Assembly: GCA_028281605.1 (NCBI GenBank)
Contig: JANQJO010000123.1
Span: 1 to 35,837, forward strand
Direction of reading: 5' to 3'
Source of the DNA: Pseudomonadales bacterium
Lineage (GTDB): Bacteria; Pseudomonadota; Gammaproteobacteria; Pseudomonadales; JANQJO01
Length of the DNA stretch: 35,837 bases
Part shown: positions 10,349 through 23,246 of the stretch, one piece after another
Numbering within the stretch: position 1 is the stretch's first letter
Layout: the number at the start of each line of letters is the position of its first letter
Notes under the pieces: model-generated
What the model was told of the DNA's origin: nothing
Databases searched by the model: none
What the model saw: the letters and a program-made list of their open reading frames with translations, nothing else
Made by a program: the position numbers and the translations under genes

Positions 10349-11737
10349 GTGGACCTTTCTAATGATACGATAGTTGCGCGAGCCACTGCTCCTGGGCGAG
10401 CTGGAATTGGGATTATTCGCATATCTGGTTCTAGATGTTTGTGTGTTGTAGATAAACTTATTTTGCAGTCTTGTTCTAAAAGTGTAAAAAATCAAAACCG
10501 TAAAGCTACTTTAGCAAAATTTGTTGATGAAAACAATACGGTTATAGATCAAGGGCTAGTGTTATATTTTGCTGGGCCTTATTCTTTTACGGGTGAAGAT
10601 GTGATAGAGCTTCATGCTCATGGAGGGGTTGTTTTATTGGATTGGTTGTTGCAAAGGTGCATTGATTCAGGTGCGCGTTTGGCTAATCCTGGGGAGTTTT
10701 CACTACGAGCTTTTTTAAATAATAAAATTGATTTGGTTCAAGCTGAAGCTATAGCTGATTTAATTGATAGTTCATCGCGTCAAGCCGTTAGAAATGCAGC
10801 GTCTTCATTACAAGGCTTTTTTTCGAATGAAATTGAAAGTTTGGTTGAAAGCATTGTAGAAATTAGAGTTCAAGTAGAAGCACAAATTGACTTTGTTGAT
10901 GAAAGTATAGAAACCCTAGAGCAATCAAAGATAAGATTTCAAATTGAACGAGCTTTGGGTTCATTAAGGATGATATTACGTTCTGCAAATCAAGGCTGTG
11001 TTTTACAAGAAGGACTCCGTGTTGCTATTGTTGGGCGACCCAATGCAGGTAAGTCCAGTTTGTTAAATTGTTTAGCTGGGCAAAATAGGGCGATTGTAAC
11101 TGAATACGCAGGTACGACAAGAGATGTGCTTCGTGAAAAGATTCTGTTGGGTGACTTGCCTATAGAAATATTGGATACGGCTGGTTTGCGTGAAACAAAC
11201 GATCCGATAGAACGTGAAGGTATTTCTAGAGCTTTGCAATCAATTAATGAATGTGATTTGGTTTTATTAATATTTGATGCCGCTCAAACAGACCCAGAGC
11301 AGGAAATAAAGAATATTACAAAATACTTTGATGAAATTGACAAAGCATTAGATGAAAGAAAAGTTATTTTAATTGAAAATAAAATTGATTTACTTGGTAA
11401 GCAACCTCAAATGGTACAGCAAGATAATTGGCGTGTTGTTTCTTTAAGTGCAAAACAGGTTCTGGGCATACCTTATTTGATACGATCAGTTTATGAGTAT
11501 GCAGGTATTGTAGAGACTGGAGAAAACCAATACACGGCCAGGCGACGCCATCTGCAGTCTTTAGAGCAGGCGGAATCTTATTTAAAACAATGTTTTGAAA
11601 ATTTTTTTAATATATCTTTGGAGTTGATAGCAGAAGATCTAAAATTAGTACAAAAGGAACTGAATGTAATTACTGGAAAATTTACTGCAGACGATCTTTT
11701 GGGTAAAATTTTTTCTAAGTTTTGTATTGGAAAGTAA
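10349..11737 (+). CDS. mnmE: tRNA modification GTPase MnmE
   Basis: GTPase that with MnmG makes the 5-carboxymethylaminomethyl group on wobble U34 of tRNA. 462 residues. Tetrahydrofolate-binding N-domain (ATAPGRAGIGIIRISG), helical middle, G domain with P-loop GRPNAGKSS (229-237), DTAGLRE switch and NKID, and the C-terminal FCIGK tail with the catalytic Cys at 459. GTG start at 10349 behind a strong AGTAGGGG ribosome site. Directly followed by mnmG, its functional partner. Confidence 0.97.
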   Translation: MDLSNDTIVARATAPGRAGIGIIRISGSRCLCVVDKLILQSCSKSVKNQNRKATLAKFVDENNTVIDQGLVLYFAGPYSFTGEDVIELHAHGGVVLLDWLLQRCIDSGARLANPGEFSLRAFLNNKIDLVQAEAIADLIDSSSRQAVRNAASSLQGFFSNEIESLVESIVEIRVQVEAQIDFVDESIETLEQSKIRFQIERALGSLRMILRSANQGCVLQEGLRVAIVGRPNAGKSSLLNCLAGQNRAIVTEYAGTTRDVLREKILLGDLPIEILDTAGLRETNDPIEREGISRALQSINECDLVLLIFDAAQTDPEQEIKNITKYFDEIDKALDERKVILIENKIDLLGKQPQMVQQDNWRVVSLSAKQVLGIPYLIRSVYEYAGIVETGENQYTARRRHLQSLEQAESYLKQCFENFFNISLELIAEDLKLVQKELNVITGKFTADDLLGKIFSKFCIGK

Positions 11738-11756
11738 TGTTGTATGAGATGCTGTT

Positions 11757-13652
11757 ATGAGCCAATTTGTTGAAAACTTTGAAGTGATTGTTATTGGAGC
11801 AGGGCACGCTGGAGTAGAGGCTGCTGCTGCCAGTGCCCGTATGGGCGCGCGAACTTTATTAGTGACACATAACATTGATACGATTGGTCAAATGTCTTGT
11901 AATCCTGCTATTGGAGGTATTGGAAAAACCCATTTAGTGAAGGAAGTAGATGCTCTAGGTGGTGTCATGGGGCAAGCCACAGATCGAGCCGGTATTCAGT
12001 TTCGAGTGTTAAATTCGCGTAAAGGTCCAGCCGTTAGAGCGACTCGAGCTCAGGCTGATAGAATGTTATACCGTCAAAGTGTCCGATCGGTTATAGAGAA
12101 TATGGAAGGCCTGTCTGTTTTTCAACAAGCTGTTGAGAATTTGATTATAGAGAAAGATCAGGTGATTGGTATACGGACTCAGCTTGGTTTATGTTTTCGA
12201 GCCGAGAGTGTTGTATTGACAGCAGGAACTTTCTTGGCGGGTAGGATTCATGTTGGAGAAAAGCAATATGCAGGTGGACGTGCTGGTGATCAACCTGCAT
12301 TAGGTTTAGCTGCTTGCTTACGGGACTTGGGGTTATCGGTGGATAGGTTGAAAACAGGGACTCCTCCAAGGATTGACGGTAGAACAGTGAATTTTTCAGA
12401 GCTAGAAGAGCAACCAGGAGATACCCCAAGGCCGACTATGTCTTATATGGGCTCTGCGAATCAACACCCTCAGCAAGTTAGTTGTTATATTACCCATACA
12501 TCTGAAAACACCCATGATCTGATTAGAACAAACTTACATCGCTCTCCAATGTATTCTGGGCAAATAGAGTCTACAGGGCCTCGTTATTGTCCTTCTATAG
12601 AAGATAAAGTCACTCGGTTTGCAGATAAAGCCAGACATCAGCTTTTTATAGAACCAGAAGGTTTGAATACGCATGAATTATATCCCAACGGTATTTCAAC
12701 AAGTCTACCTTTTGATGTGCAAGCCGCTTTAGTTAAAACAATTAAAGGTTTTGAGCAGGCAAGAATCACACGTCCGGGTTATGCTATTGAATATGATTTT
12801 TTTGATCCTCGTGGGCTTAAAAGTAGTTTAGAAACTAAAGCCGTAGATAATTTATTCTTTGCGGGTCAAATTAATGGGACAACAGGCTATGAAGAAGCTG
12901 CTGCTCAGGGACTTTTGGCAGGCTTGAATGCTGTTTTGAAAATAAAAGACCAAGCACCATGGTGCCCTAGGCGTGACCAGGCCTACTTGGGTGTTTTAGT
13001 TGATGATCTTATTTGTTCGGGTACTTCTGAACCTTATAGAATGTTTACCAGTCGTGCCGAATATCGTTTGCTGTTAAGACAAGATAATGCAGATTTACGT
13101 TTAACTGAAATAGGTCGAAACTTTGGTTTGGTGGATGATATTCGTTGGCGAGCGTTTGAAGCAAAGTTGGAAGCAATAGAGCGTGAACGAGCCTATTTAA
13201 GAGCGACTTGGATTAGGCCGAGTAGTGCATTGTCTGATCAGGTGCAAAGGCAATTGGGCCAAGTTATACAAAAGGATTGCACGCTTGAATCATTGTTAAA
13301 GAGACCAGAAGTTTCGTATCAATCTTTGGAGGTTTTAATAGGGAGGTCTTTTGAGCGTCAAGATGTTGCTGAGCAACTTGAAATTGATGTGAAATATCAA
13401 GGTTATATTGATCGTCAGACAGATGAAATAAAACAGATGAAACGTAATGAAGCAACACTTATACCCATAAATTTTGACTATGATAAGGTCCGAGGCCTTT
13501 CTAATGAAGTACTGCAAAAGCTCAAAGTGAGTCAGCCGCAGACTTTAGGTCAAGCTTCGCGTGTGCCAGGTGTTACACCTGCGTCTCTTTCGTTGTTGTT
13601 GGTGTATTTAAAAAGAACAGGTCTGTTAAAATCTGACACCGTTTCATTATGA
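11757..13652 (+). CDS. mnmG: tRNA uridine-5-carboxymethylaminomethyl synthase MnmG
   Basis: FAD protein, partner of MnmE in U34 modification. 631 residues. N-terminal dinucleotide-binding motif [10 protein letters not shown], the [20 protein letters not shown] block with its conserved Cys, [12 protein letters not shown], a second conserved region [16 protein letters not shown] and the C-terminal helical domain ([18 protein letters not shown]). Starts 19 bp after mnmE, and its TGA overlaps the rsmG ATG (ATGA). No anomalies. Confidence 0.97.
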   Translation: MSQFVENFEVIVIGAGHAGVEAAAASARMGARTLLVTHNIDTIGQMSCNPAIGGIGKTHLVKEVDALGGVMGQATDRAGIQFRVLNSRKGPAVRATRAQADRMLYRQSVRSVIENMEGLSVFQQAVENLIIEKDQVIGIRTQLGLCFRAESVVLTAGTFLAGRIHVGEKQYAGGRAGDQPALGLAACLRDLGLSVDRLKTGTPPRIDGRTVNFSELEEQPGDTPRPTMSYMGSANQHPQQVSCYITHTSENTHDLIRTNLHRSPMYSGQIESTGPRYCPSIEDKVTRFADKARHQLFIEPEGLNTHELYPNGISTSLPFDVQAALVKTIKGFEQARITRPGYAIEYDFFDPRGLKSSLETKAVDNLFFAGQINGTTGYEEAAAQGLLAGLNAVLKIKDQAPWCPRRDQAYLGVLVDDLICSGTSEPYRMFTSRAEYRLLLRQDNADLRLTEIGRNFGLVDDIRWRAFEAKLEAIERERAYLRATWIRPSSALSDQVQRQLGQVIQKDCTLESLLKRPEVSYQSLEVLIGRSFERQDVAEQLEIDVKYQGYIDRQTDEIKQMKRNEATLIPINFDYDKVRGLSNEVLQKLKVSQPQTLGQASRVPGVTPASLSLLLVYLKRTGLLKSDTVSL

Positions 13653-14308
13653 ATGAGAGTACAAGTGTTTATTATTTTGAAGCTTTATTGCGTGAAGGTT
13701 GTAGTGCGATAGGTCTTCACAGTTTATCTGATCTTCAATTTAAGCACTTGCTTGACTATGCTGCATTACTGCAAAAGTGGAGCACTATTCATAATTTAAC
13801 CACTATTACTGATTCCCGTGAAGTGATTATTAAGCACTTATTGGATTCGTTGAGCTTAGCGCCTCAAGTTAAGGCTAGCTTAAGCTTAGATGTAGGTACG
13901 GGCGCAGGTTTACCAGGGATTCCTCTGGCAATTGCGATGCCCAATGTGATGTGGCATCTTTTAGACGCTAATCAAAAAAAGATTACTTTTGTTCAATATG
14001 CAATTGTTACTCTTGGCCTGAAAAATGTTGAAGTCTTTCACCAAAGGGTTGAGGCGTATCGGCCAGAAGTGTTATATGATGGAGTTTTCACAAGGGCTTT
14101 TGCGAGTATAGCCGAAAGTGTTGATAAAGCTCATGGTTGTATAAATTTTGACGGTTTATTTTATCTGATGTTAGGTCAGCGACCAAGGACAGAGGATTGT
14201 ATTCTACCGAAAGGTTGTAAAATGATTTGTTGTAATCGTATTGAAGTGCCCTTTATGAATGCGCAAAGACATCTTGTTTTAGTCAAACCTATAGGCAGTG
14301 TTAATTGA
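13649..14308 (+). CDS. rsmG: 16S rRNA (guanine527-N7)-methyltransferase RsmG
   Basis: SAM-dependent methylase of G527 in 16S rRNA. 219 residues. SAM motif I is [17 protein letters not shown] (about 80-96), preceded by the typical KHLLDSLSL. Its ATG overlaps the mnmG stop by four bases and its own stop overlaps the parA start. The mnmG-rsmG-parA-parB order is widely conserved. Confidence 0.95.
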   Translation: MNESTSVYYFEALLREGCSAIGLHSLSDLQFKHLLDYAALLQKWSTIHNLTTITDSREVIIKHLLDSLSLAPQVKASLSLDVGTGAGLPGIPLAIAMPNVMWHLLDANQKKITFVQYAIVTLGLKNVEVFHQRVEAYRPEVLYDGVFTRAFASIAESVDKAHGCINFDGLFYLMLGQRPRTEDCILPKGCKMICCNRIEVPFMNAQRHLVLVKPIGSVN

Positions 14309-15132
14309 TGAATAACTGTATGCAAGGAAGAGTTTTGGCCATTGCCAATCAAAAAGGAGGAGTGGGCAAAACGACTACAAGTGTAAATCTTGCAGCTTCT
14401 TTAGCTGAAACAGGTCGAAAAATTATGTTGGTTGACCTGGATCCGCAGGGTAACGCGACCATGGGCAGTGGTATTAATAAATACCAATTGGAATATTCTG
14501 TTTATGATGTATTAACCTTAACAAACCCTGTAAAAGCGGTAGTGCTTAATTCACCTTCAAAATATGATTTATTACCGGCTAATAGTGATTTGACAGCTGC
14601 TGAAGTGGAGTTGGTTGATGCTATAGGTCGAGAGATGCGCTTAAAAAAATCCTTAGATTTGATCAAGCCCTTCTACGATTTTATTCTTATTGATTGCCCT
14701 CCTTCGTTAAATTTATTGACTATAAATGCTCTGACAGCTGCGCAGGGGGTTATTATTCCGATGCAATGTGAATACTACGCTTTAGAGGGTTTGGCTTCTT
14801 TACTGGATACCATTGAGTCTATTAAGCAAGTATTAAATCCAGAGCTTGAAGTAGAGGGTTTGTTAAGGACAATGTTTGATCCAAGAAACAGTTTGAGTAA
14901 TGAGGTGTCTAAGCAGCTGCTAGAGAGTTTTCCTGATAAAGTCTATCGAAGTGTTATTCCTCGAAACGTGCGTTTAGCTGAAGCGCCCAGTCATAGCATG
15001 CCTGTATTACAATACGATAAGCGTTCTAAAGGGGCGATAGCTTATTTAGCATTGGCAGGAGAGGTTTTGCGTCGTCAAAACCACTACAAAACGAAGGAAA
15101 AAGTGATAGTTGAAACTACAGAAACACTTTAA
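14308..15132 (+). CDS. parA: Chromosome partitioning ATPase ParA
   Basis: Walker-type ATPase that forms a nucleoid-bound gradient and moves ParB-parS complexes. 274 residues from ATG 14308; an in-frame TTG one codon earlier and ATG 14320 are alternatives, the latter giving MQGRVLAIANQKGG directly. Deviant Walker A KGGVGKTTT with the signature Lys, then VDLDPQGNATMG and Walker B-like FILIDCPPSL. The start overlaps rsmG. Its cognate sites are the two parS in recF. Confidence 0.96.
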   Translation: MNNCMQGRVLAIANQKGGVGKTTTSVNLAASLAETGRKIMLVDLDPQGNATMGSGINKYQLEYSVYDVLTLTNPVKAVVLNSPSKYDLLPANSDLTAAEVELVDAIGREMRLKKSLDLIKPFYDFILIDCPPSLNLLTINALTAAQGVIIPMQCEYYALEGLASLLDTIESIKQVLNPELEVEGLLRTMFDPRNSLSNEVSKQLLESFPDKVYRSVIPRNVRLAEAPSHSMPVLQYDKRSKGAIAYLALAGEVLRRQNHYKTKEKVIVETTETL

Positions 15133-15142
15133 GGAATGTGAA

Positions 15143-16066
15143 ATGCCTAAAAAACGTGGCTTAGGGCGAGGGCTTGACGCACTGTTATCCGGTGCTTCTT
15201 TGAATACCCAAGTACCTGTGGTTGAAGCTACAGGTTCGGTAGGAGCTGTTAATGATAAACAAGATCTACCCAATATTTTTAAAGCGACTGAAGATATTAA
15301 GTATTTACCTATTGAGTTTTTACAAAGAGGTCGGTATCAACCGAGGCGCGAGTTTGATGCTCATGCGCTTACGGGCTTGTCCAATTCAATAAAGACACAA
15401 GGGCTTATGCAACCTATAGTGGTACGACCAGTAGAGCAAGGTCGTTATGAAATTATAGCCGGTGAACGCCGTTGGCGAGCTTGTCAAATGGCTGAAATGG
15501 ACACAGTGCCTTGCTTGGTTAAGGTGGTCGAAAATGAAGTTGCCTTGGCTATGGCGCTTGTAGAAAATATGCAACGAGAAGATCTTAATGCTATAGAAGC
15601 AGCTACTGGATTGTATCGTTTGCAGGAAGAGTTTGCATTAACTCATCAACAAGTTGCTGATATTGTAGGAAAGTCGCGTGCTAGTGTGACGAATTTGATC
15701 CGTCTTAACCAGTTAGAGTTGCCGGTGAAACGGTTTATCGAAAAAGGTGAATTAGAGATGGGGCATGCTCGAGCGCTCTTGTCTTTATCTGCTGACTTGC
15801 AAGTGAAAACTGCAAAAACTGTTGTAGCTAAAAGGCTTTCAGTACGTCAAACAGAAGCTTTGGTGAAATCTTTGCTGACACAAAAACCAGATGTCAAGGG
15901 TGGAAGTAAACGTGAGGATCCGAATATTCGTCGATTGCAGGAAGAGTTAAGTGAAAAAATAGGAGCACCGGTACAGATTCAGCATAGAACTGGAGGTGCA
16001 GGTAAGCTGGTTATACAATATGCTTCACTCAGCGAATTAGAGGGTGTGCTTCAGCATATAAATTAG
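15143..16066 (+). CDS. parB: Chromosome partitioning protein ParB
   Basis: parS-binding CTPase clamp protein. 307 residues from ATG 15143, chosen because it gives the family N-terminus MPKKRGLGRGLDALL and follows AAGGA; an in-frame TTG at 15110 lies inside parA. The N-terminal domain carries the CTP-binding motif GERRWRA, the helix-turn-helix region follows (LTHQQVADIVGKSRASVTNLIRL), then a C-terminal dimerisation domain. Cotranscribed with parA, 10 bp apart. Confidence 0.96.
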   Translation: MPKKRGLGRGLDALLSGASLNTQVPVVEATGSVGAVNDKQDLPNIFKATEDIKYLPIEFLQRGRYQPRREFDAHALTGLSNSIKTQGLMQPIVVRPVEQGRYEIIAGERRWRACQMAEMDTVPCLVKVVENEVALAMALVENMQREDLNAIEAATGLYRLQEEFALTHQQVADIVGKSRASVTNLIRLNQLELPVKRFIEKGELEMGHARALLSLSADLQVKTAKTVVAKRLSVRQTEALVKSLLTQKPDVKGGSKREDPNIRRLQEELSEKIGAPVQIQHRTGGAGKLVIQYASLSELEGVLQHIN

Positions 16067-16254
16067 TCATGCACGAGTGTGTGAGTCTTATTTAGCAAAC
16101 GGCTGGATTTTGATTGAGAAATCTTAAGAGATAATAAGTAAGAAAGTATTGATTGTCTATTGGAGTATCTTTATACTGTGCCTCGCTTTGATTTATTTAC
16201 CCTTTAAAATGAATGGCAAGGTGATAAATGAAAGATTGATGGGTAGAAAATTAT
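16067..16254 (+). promoter_or_regulatory. Promoter region of the ATP synthase operon
   Basis: This 188-bp gap after parB contains TTGATT (16149-16154), a 17-bp spacer and TATACT (16172-16177), a good sigma70-type promoter by eye, leaving a leader of about 70 nt before atpI. No clear terminator for parB is visible before it. Confidence 0.6.
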
Positions 16255-16626
16255 TTGAGTCAATCTGCAAAGTTATCAAACAATCTAATTGCTAAAAAGC
16301 TGTTGTTTTTACAAGCTTTTTTAGTGTTTTGCCTTGGCTTGCTAGGTGCATTAGCTTCAAAAGAAGCCGCTTTATCTGCGTTTTTGGGGGCAGGAGTTGT
16401 ACTTTTTAGCTCTGCGATATTTGCTGTTTTTGTTTTTAAACACAAAGGGGCTAATAAGGCAAAGAGCATATTAGGTGCAATTTATTTAGGCGAATTGGTT
16501 AAGATATTTACCGTCTGTTTCTCATTTTGGTTAGTTTTAGCTACTTGGCCAAATATAGAAGTGCTGTGGTTTATAGGGGCATTTGTGCTTGCGCAAATCA
16601 GCTTTTTTTTGGCGATGTTCCTGTAA
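16255..16626 (+). CDS. atpI: ATP synthase protein I
   Basis: Small membrane protein at the head of F1F0 operons, thought to assist c-ring assembly or Mg2+ supply. 123 residues with four hydrophobic segments (about 15-35, 38-60, 75-95, 100-122). The middle block KSILGAIYLGELVKI resembles the family's conserved KSFYAGE-K motif. The only plausible start is TTG at 16255 with a weak ribosome site, so the N-terminus is uncertain. Assignment rests on motif, hydropathy and position ahead of atpB. Confidence 0.85.
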   Translation: MSQSAKLSNNLIAKKLLFLQAFLVFCLGLLGALASKEAALSAFLGAGVVLFSSAIFAVFVFKHKGANKAKSILGAIYLGELVKIFTVCFSFWLVLATWPNIEVLWFIGAFVLAQISFFLAMFL

Positions 16627-16646
16627 TTTTGATTTTTAAATATTGA

Positions 16647-17486
<840 letters not shown>

Positions 17487-17535
17487 TTGGCGGTACGTTT
17501 GATGTATTTTTTAAGAGTTTTAATTTGGTAATTAA

Positions 17536-17817
<282 letters not shown>

Positions 17818-17869
17818 AGGTTAGACTCTACAGTTTTTAATTTTTTGGAGTTTAATGAGAGGATAAGGC

Positions 17870-18340
17870 GTGAATATTAATCTTACCCTGCTTGGGCAAA
17901 TGATTTCTTTTTTAATTTTCATTGGGTTTTGTATGAAATACGTTTGGCCGTATATTATTAACGCAATGGAAGAGCGTCAAGCTAGGATCAGTGCTGGTTT
18001 AAGGGATGCAGAGCGCGCAAAGCAAGAATTAAAGCAAGCTCAACAAAAGGCACATGAAATTGTTGCCGAAGCAAAAGAGCAAGCAGGCAAACGTATAGAG
18101 CAAGCTAATAAGAGAGCAGAGCAAGTGATTGATGAAGCGAAGCTTAAAGCTCGAGAAGAGGGTGAGCGCTTAAAAGCGCAAGCACAAACTGAGATTGATC
18201 AGCAAATTCAGGAAGCCAAACAAGAGCTTAAATCCAAAGTGGCTACTTTGGTTGTCATGGGAGCTGAGAAAATTCTTGAAAAACAAGTAGATAAAAGTGT
18301 GCACGATCGTATGCTAACTGGTATTGCGAGTGATTTATAA
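17870..18340 (+). CDS. atpF: F0F1 ATP synthase subunit b
   Basis: Peripheral-stalk subunit: one N-terminal membrane helix (about 5-25) and a long charged Ala/Gln/Glu/Lys-rich coiled coil. 156 residues, as in E. coli. GTG start at 17870 with AGGATAAGG upstream. Ends one base before atpH. Confidence 0.96.
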   Translation: MNINLTLLGQMISFLIFIGFCMKYVWPYIINAMEERQARISAGLRDAERAKQELKQAQQKAHEIVAEAKEQAGKRIEQANKRAEQVIDEAKLKAREEGERLKAQAQTEIDQQIQEAKQELKSKVATLVVMGAEKILEKQVDKSVHDRMLTGIASDL

Positions 18341-18889
18341 ATGGCAGAACCTTTAACTGTAGCTAGGCCTTATGCAAAAGCCGCTTTTAGGAAAGCGGCT
18401 GTTGATAAAGCTGGTAAAAATGCTTTAGAGCATTGGTCGAATATGTTGCGCTTGGCCGCTGGTGTTTTACAAGTAAAAGAGCTTAGAGATTGGTTGTTAA
18501 GCTCAATTCCTACGCCAGAGCAAAAAGTGGCTGCTTTTAAAAAAGTCATGAATAATTACTTGGAGCAAGACCAGGAAAATTTCTTATTTCAATTGGCGCA
18601 AAAGTCTAGGTTAGCGGTGCTGGTTGAAATTTCATTGTTGTTTGAACAATTTAAATCTGAGCAAGAGCGTGTCTGTTCTATTAGCATCAATACGGCGTTT
18701 GAGTTATCTGAGCAGCAAGTTCAAGATCTTTCTCAATTGTTGGAAAATAATTTACGTAAGTCTGTACGAATTGATGTGCAAGTAGATAAAAGTCTGTTGG
18801 GTGGTATTTTGATTAAAATGGGGGATACAGTGATTGATCACACTGTAAAAGGCAGGCTTAGATGTTTAGCAGAAACGATTTGTGAATAA
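18341..18889 (+). CDS. atpH: F0F1 ATP synthase subunit delta
   Basis: Links F1 to the peripheral stalk b-dimer. 182 residues. Begins MAEPLTVARPYAKAAF, the family N-terminus, and the C-terminal part has VDKSLLGGILIKMGDTVID. The ATG directly follows the atpF stop. Confidence 0.95.
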   Translation: MAEPLTVARPYAKAAFRKAAVDKAGKNALEHWSNMLRLAAGVLQVKELRDWLLSSIPTPEQKVAAFKKVMNNYLEQDQENFLFQLAQKSRLAVLVEISLLFEQFKSEQERVCSISINTAFELSEQQVQDLSQLLENNLRKSVRIDVQVDKSLLGGILIKMGDTVIDHTVKGRLRCLAETICE

Positions 18890-18916
18890 ACAGTTTGTAA
18901 TATAGAGGAATTTAAA

Positions 18917-20461
18917 ATGCAGCAACTTGATCCTTCAGAGATCAGTGATTTAATTCAGCAAAAAATTGCAGATCTTCAATTAAGCTCACAAGCATGTAAT
19001 GAAGGCACTATTGTCAGTGTAACGGATGGTATTATTCGTATTCATGGTTTAGCTGATGTTATGTTTGGTGAGATGATTGAATTTGAAGGCGGGCTTTATG
19101 GTATTGCGCTAAACCTAGAACAAGACTCAGTGGGTGCAGTGGTGTTAGGTAATTACCTGGGGCTAGCTGAAGGTAAAAAAGCTCGTTGTACGGGTAGAAT
19201 TCTAGAAGTTCCGGTAGGCCCAAGTTTACTAGGAAGAGTTGTGGATGCTTTGGGTAATCCTATTGATGGTAAAGGTGAAATAGAAGCCAAAGAATTTTCT
19301 CCAATAGAAAAAGTTGCTCCAGGGGTTATTACAAGGCAGTCTGTTTCTGAGCCTGTACAGACAGGATTAAAATCGATTGATTCAATGGTTCCTATTGGTA
19401 GAGGGCAGCGTGAGCTTATTATTGGAGATAGACAGATAGGTAAAACAGCTGTTGCTATAGATGCAATTATTAATCAGAAAGGCACTGGTATTAAGTGTGT
19501 TTATGTTGCGATTGGTCAAAAACAATCTTCAGTAGCCGCTATAGTTAGGAAGCTAGAAGAAGAGGGCGCGATGGAGCACACAGTTGTTGTGGTTGCTTCG
19601 GCTTCTGATCCTGCTGCAATGCAGTTTTTAGCCCCCTTTTCTGGCTGTGCAATGGGTGAATATTTTCGTGATCGTGGAGGAGATGCATTAATTGTCTATG
19701 ATGATTTGACCAAGCAAGCTTGGGCTTATCGCCAAATTTCACTGCTATTGCGTAGGCCACCTGGAAGGGAAGCTTATCCCGGAGATGTGTTCTATCTACA
19801 TTCAAGACTGTTAGAGAGAGCGGCTAGAGTCAGTGCCGAATATGTAGAAAAGATGACAAACGGAAAGGTCAAAGGTAGGACAGGCTCATTGACAGCTTTA
19901 CCCATTATTGAGACACAGGCTGGAGATGTCTCCGCATTTGTGCCAACTAATGTTATTTCTATTACTGATGGGCAAATTTTTTTAGAAACTGATTTGTTTA
20001 ATTCAGGTATACGTCCTGCTATTAATGCAGGTTTGTCTGTTTCTAGGGTAGGGGGAGCTGCGCAGTCTAAGATTATTAAAAAACTTGGGGGAGGAGTTCG
20101 TCTTGCATTGGCACAATATCGTGAATTAGCCGCTTTTGCTCAGTTTGCTTCTGACCTTGATGAAACCACGAGAGAGATGCTTGAGCACGGCCAACGTGTA
20201 ACAGAATTGATGAAGCAAAAGCAGTACTCACCTTTAACTGTATCAGAAATGGCGATTTCACTTTATGCTGCAAATGAAGGTTATCTGAAGGGTGTTGCAT
20301 TAAATAAAATAGGTGACTTTGAAGCTTCACTGCATGATTACTTTAAATCAGACTATAAAGAGTTGTTTGATGAAATTAATGAAACAGGGGGCTGGTCAGA
20401 AGAAACAGAAGAACAGTTTAAAGCCATCATGGAAAAATTTAAGTCAATGCAAGCTTGGTGA
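18917..20461 (+). CDS. atpA: F0F1 ATP synthase subunit alpha
   Basis: Non-catalytic nucleotide-binding subunit of F1. 514 residues. Walker [10 protein letters not shown] near 170, Walker [12 protein letters not shown], and the alpha signature around [22 protein letters not shown]. Intact and in canonical operon position. Confidence 0.97.
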   Translation: MQQLDPSEISDLIQQKIADLQLSSQACNEGTIVSVTDGIIRIHGLADVMFGEMIEFEGGLYGIALNLEQDSVGAVVLGNYLGLAEGKKARCTGRILEVPVGPSLLGRVVDALGNPIDGKGEIEAKEFSPIEKVAPGVITRQSVSEPVQTGLKSIDSMVPIGRGQRELIIGDRQIGKTAVAIDAIINQKGTGIKCVYVAIGQKQSSVAAIVRKLEEEGAMEHTVVVVASASDPAAMQFLAPFSGCAMGEYFRDRGGDALIVYDDLTKQAWAYRQISLLLRRPPGREAYPGDVFYLHSRLLERAARVSAEYVEKMTNGKVKGRTGSLTALPIIETQAGDVSAFVPTNVISITDGQIFLETDLFNSGIRPAINAGLSVSRVGGAAQSKIIKKLGGGVRLALAQYRELAAFAQFASDLDETTREMLEHGQRVTELMKQKQYSPLTVSEMAISLYAANEGYLKGVALNKIGDFEASLHDYFKSDYKELFDEINETGGWSEETEEQFKAIMEKFKSMQAW

Positions 20462-20479
20462 TTAAAGGTTCAATAAAAT

Positions 20480-21340
20480 ATGTCGGCTGCCAAAGAAATA
20501 CGAAGCAAAATCAGTAGCGTTAAAAGTACTCAAAAAATCACACGTGCCATGGAGTTGGTTGCTGCCAGCAAAATGAGAAAGGCTCAAGAGCGTATGCTGG
20601 CTTCTAAGCCTTACTCTAAAAAAATATACGAAGTTATTACTCATTTGGCCAATGCCTCAGCAGAATATAAACATCCTTATTTGGTAGAAAGACCTGTAAA
20701 AAAAGTTGGTTTAATTGTTGTGTCAACTGACAGAGGTTTATGTGGCGGGCTTAATATTAACTTGTTTAAGCAGGCTGTTTTAAATTCAAAGTCTTGGGCA
20801 GATCAAAATGTGGCTGTAGAGTTTTGTTTGATTGGCAGTAAGGCCATGAGTTTTTTTAAGAACTTTGGTGGTAAAGTATCAGCTGCGGTTTCAGGCTTTG
20901 GTGATGACCCAGTATTGGAAGAGTTGATTGGCTCTATCAAGGTTATGTTAGATGCTTATGATACAGGTGATATTGACCGCCTGTTTGTAATACATAATGA
21001 GTTTGTTAACACAATGACTCAAAAGCCTGTGGTTGAACAACTGCTGCCTTTAAAAAAAGCAGAGGAAGAAGTTTATAAACATCGTTGGGATTATATTTAT
21101 GAGCCTAATGCTCAAGAGTTGTTAGAAGCTTTAATGGTGCGTTATGTTGAGTCTCAAGTCTATCAGGCTGTGGTAGAAAATAATGCTTGTGAGCAAGCAG
21201 CACGTATGGTGGCGATGAAAGCTGCTACAGATAATGCGGGCAACTTTATAGATGAATTACAGTTGGTTTACAATAAAGCCCGCCAAGCTTCGATTACACA
21301 AGAGTTAGCAGAGATAGTCAGTGGGGCAGCGGCTGTCTAG
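20480..21340 (+). CDS. atpG: F0F1 ATP synthase subunit gamma
   Basis: Central rotor shaft. 286 residues. N-terminal helix with [21 protein letters not shown] and the C-terminal helix [21 protein letters not shown], which pair as the coiled-coil shaft; [11 protein letters not shown] lies in the Rossmann-like middle. Confidence 0.97.
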   Translation: MSAAKEIRSKISSVKSTQKITRAMELVAASKMRKAQERMLASKPYSKKIYEVITHLANASAEYKHPYLVERPVKKVGLIVVSTDRGLCGGLNINLFKQAVLNSKSWADQNVAVEFCLIGSKAMSFFKNFGGKVSAAVSGFGDDPVLEELIGSIKVMLDAYDTGDIDRLFVIHNEFVNTMTQKPVVEQLLPLKKAEEEVYKHRWDYIYEPNAQELLEALMVRYVESQVYQAVVENNACEQAARMVAMKAATDNAGNFIDELQLVYNKARQASITQELAEIVSGAAAV

Positions 21341-21408
21341 TGATGGTATGTTGGTTTAGTTTGTAATAAGTTGAGTTTTGAAATGATACGAATACTTGAG
21401 GACGTTAA

Positions 21409-22794
<1,386 letters not shown>

Positions 22795-22810
22795 ACAGTA
22801 GAGAATTTTT

Positions 22811-23236
22811 ATGGCTCCATCTATTCAGTGTGATGTCGTCAGTGCGGAAAAATCAATTTTTTCTGGTCCTCTAGAAATGATTGTAGTGACGGCAGCTTTG
22901 GGTGATATGGGAATAGCCCCTGGGCATGCACCTTTATTGACACAGCTTCACCCTGGCCCAATCCGTTTGATACATAAGGGCGGAAAACAGGAAATTTTTT
23001 ATGTTTCTGGGGGCATGATGGAAGTCCAGCCCAGATTGGTAACTTTGTTGGCTGATACAGCCATTCGAGCTGAAGATATTAATGAAGCAGCTGCAGAAAA
23101 AGCGCGAGAACAAGCTCTTAGCGATTTAAAAGAACAAAAAGAGCGTATTGATTATACAGCGGCTATTTCACACCTAACGGAAGCAGCAGCTCAAATTAGA
23201 GCCTTGCAGCAAATTCGTAAAAAAATGGGCCATTAA
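22811..23236 (+). CDS. atpC: F0F1 ATP synthase subunit epsilon
   Basis: Regulatory subunit on the gamma foot. 141 residues: N-terminal beta sandwich (GDMGIAPGHAPLLTQL) and a C-terminal helical hairpin rich in Ala, Glu and Arg. Last gene of the atp operon, 10 bp before glmU. Confidence 0.96.
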   Translation: MAPSIQCDVVSAEKSIFSGPLEMIVVTAALGDMGIAPGHAPLLTQLHPGPIRLIHKGGKQEIFYVSGGMMEVQPRLVTLLADTAIRAEDINEAAAEKAREQALSDLKEQKERIDYTAAISHLTEAAAQIRALQQIRKKMGH

Positions 23237-23246
23237 AAAGATAAAA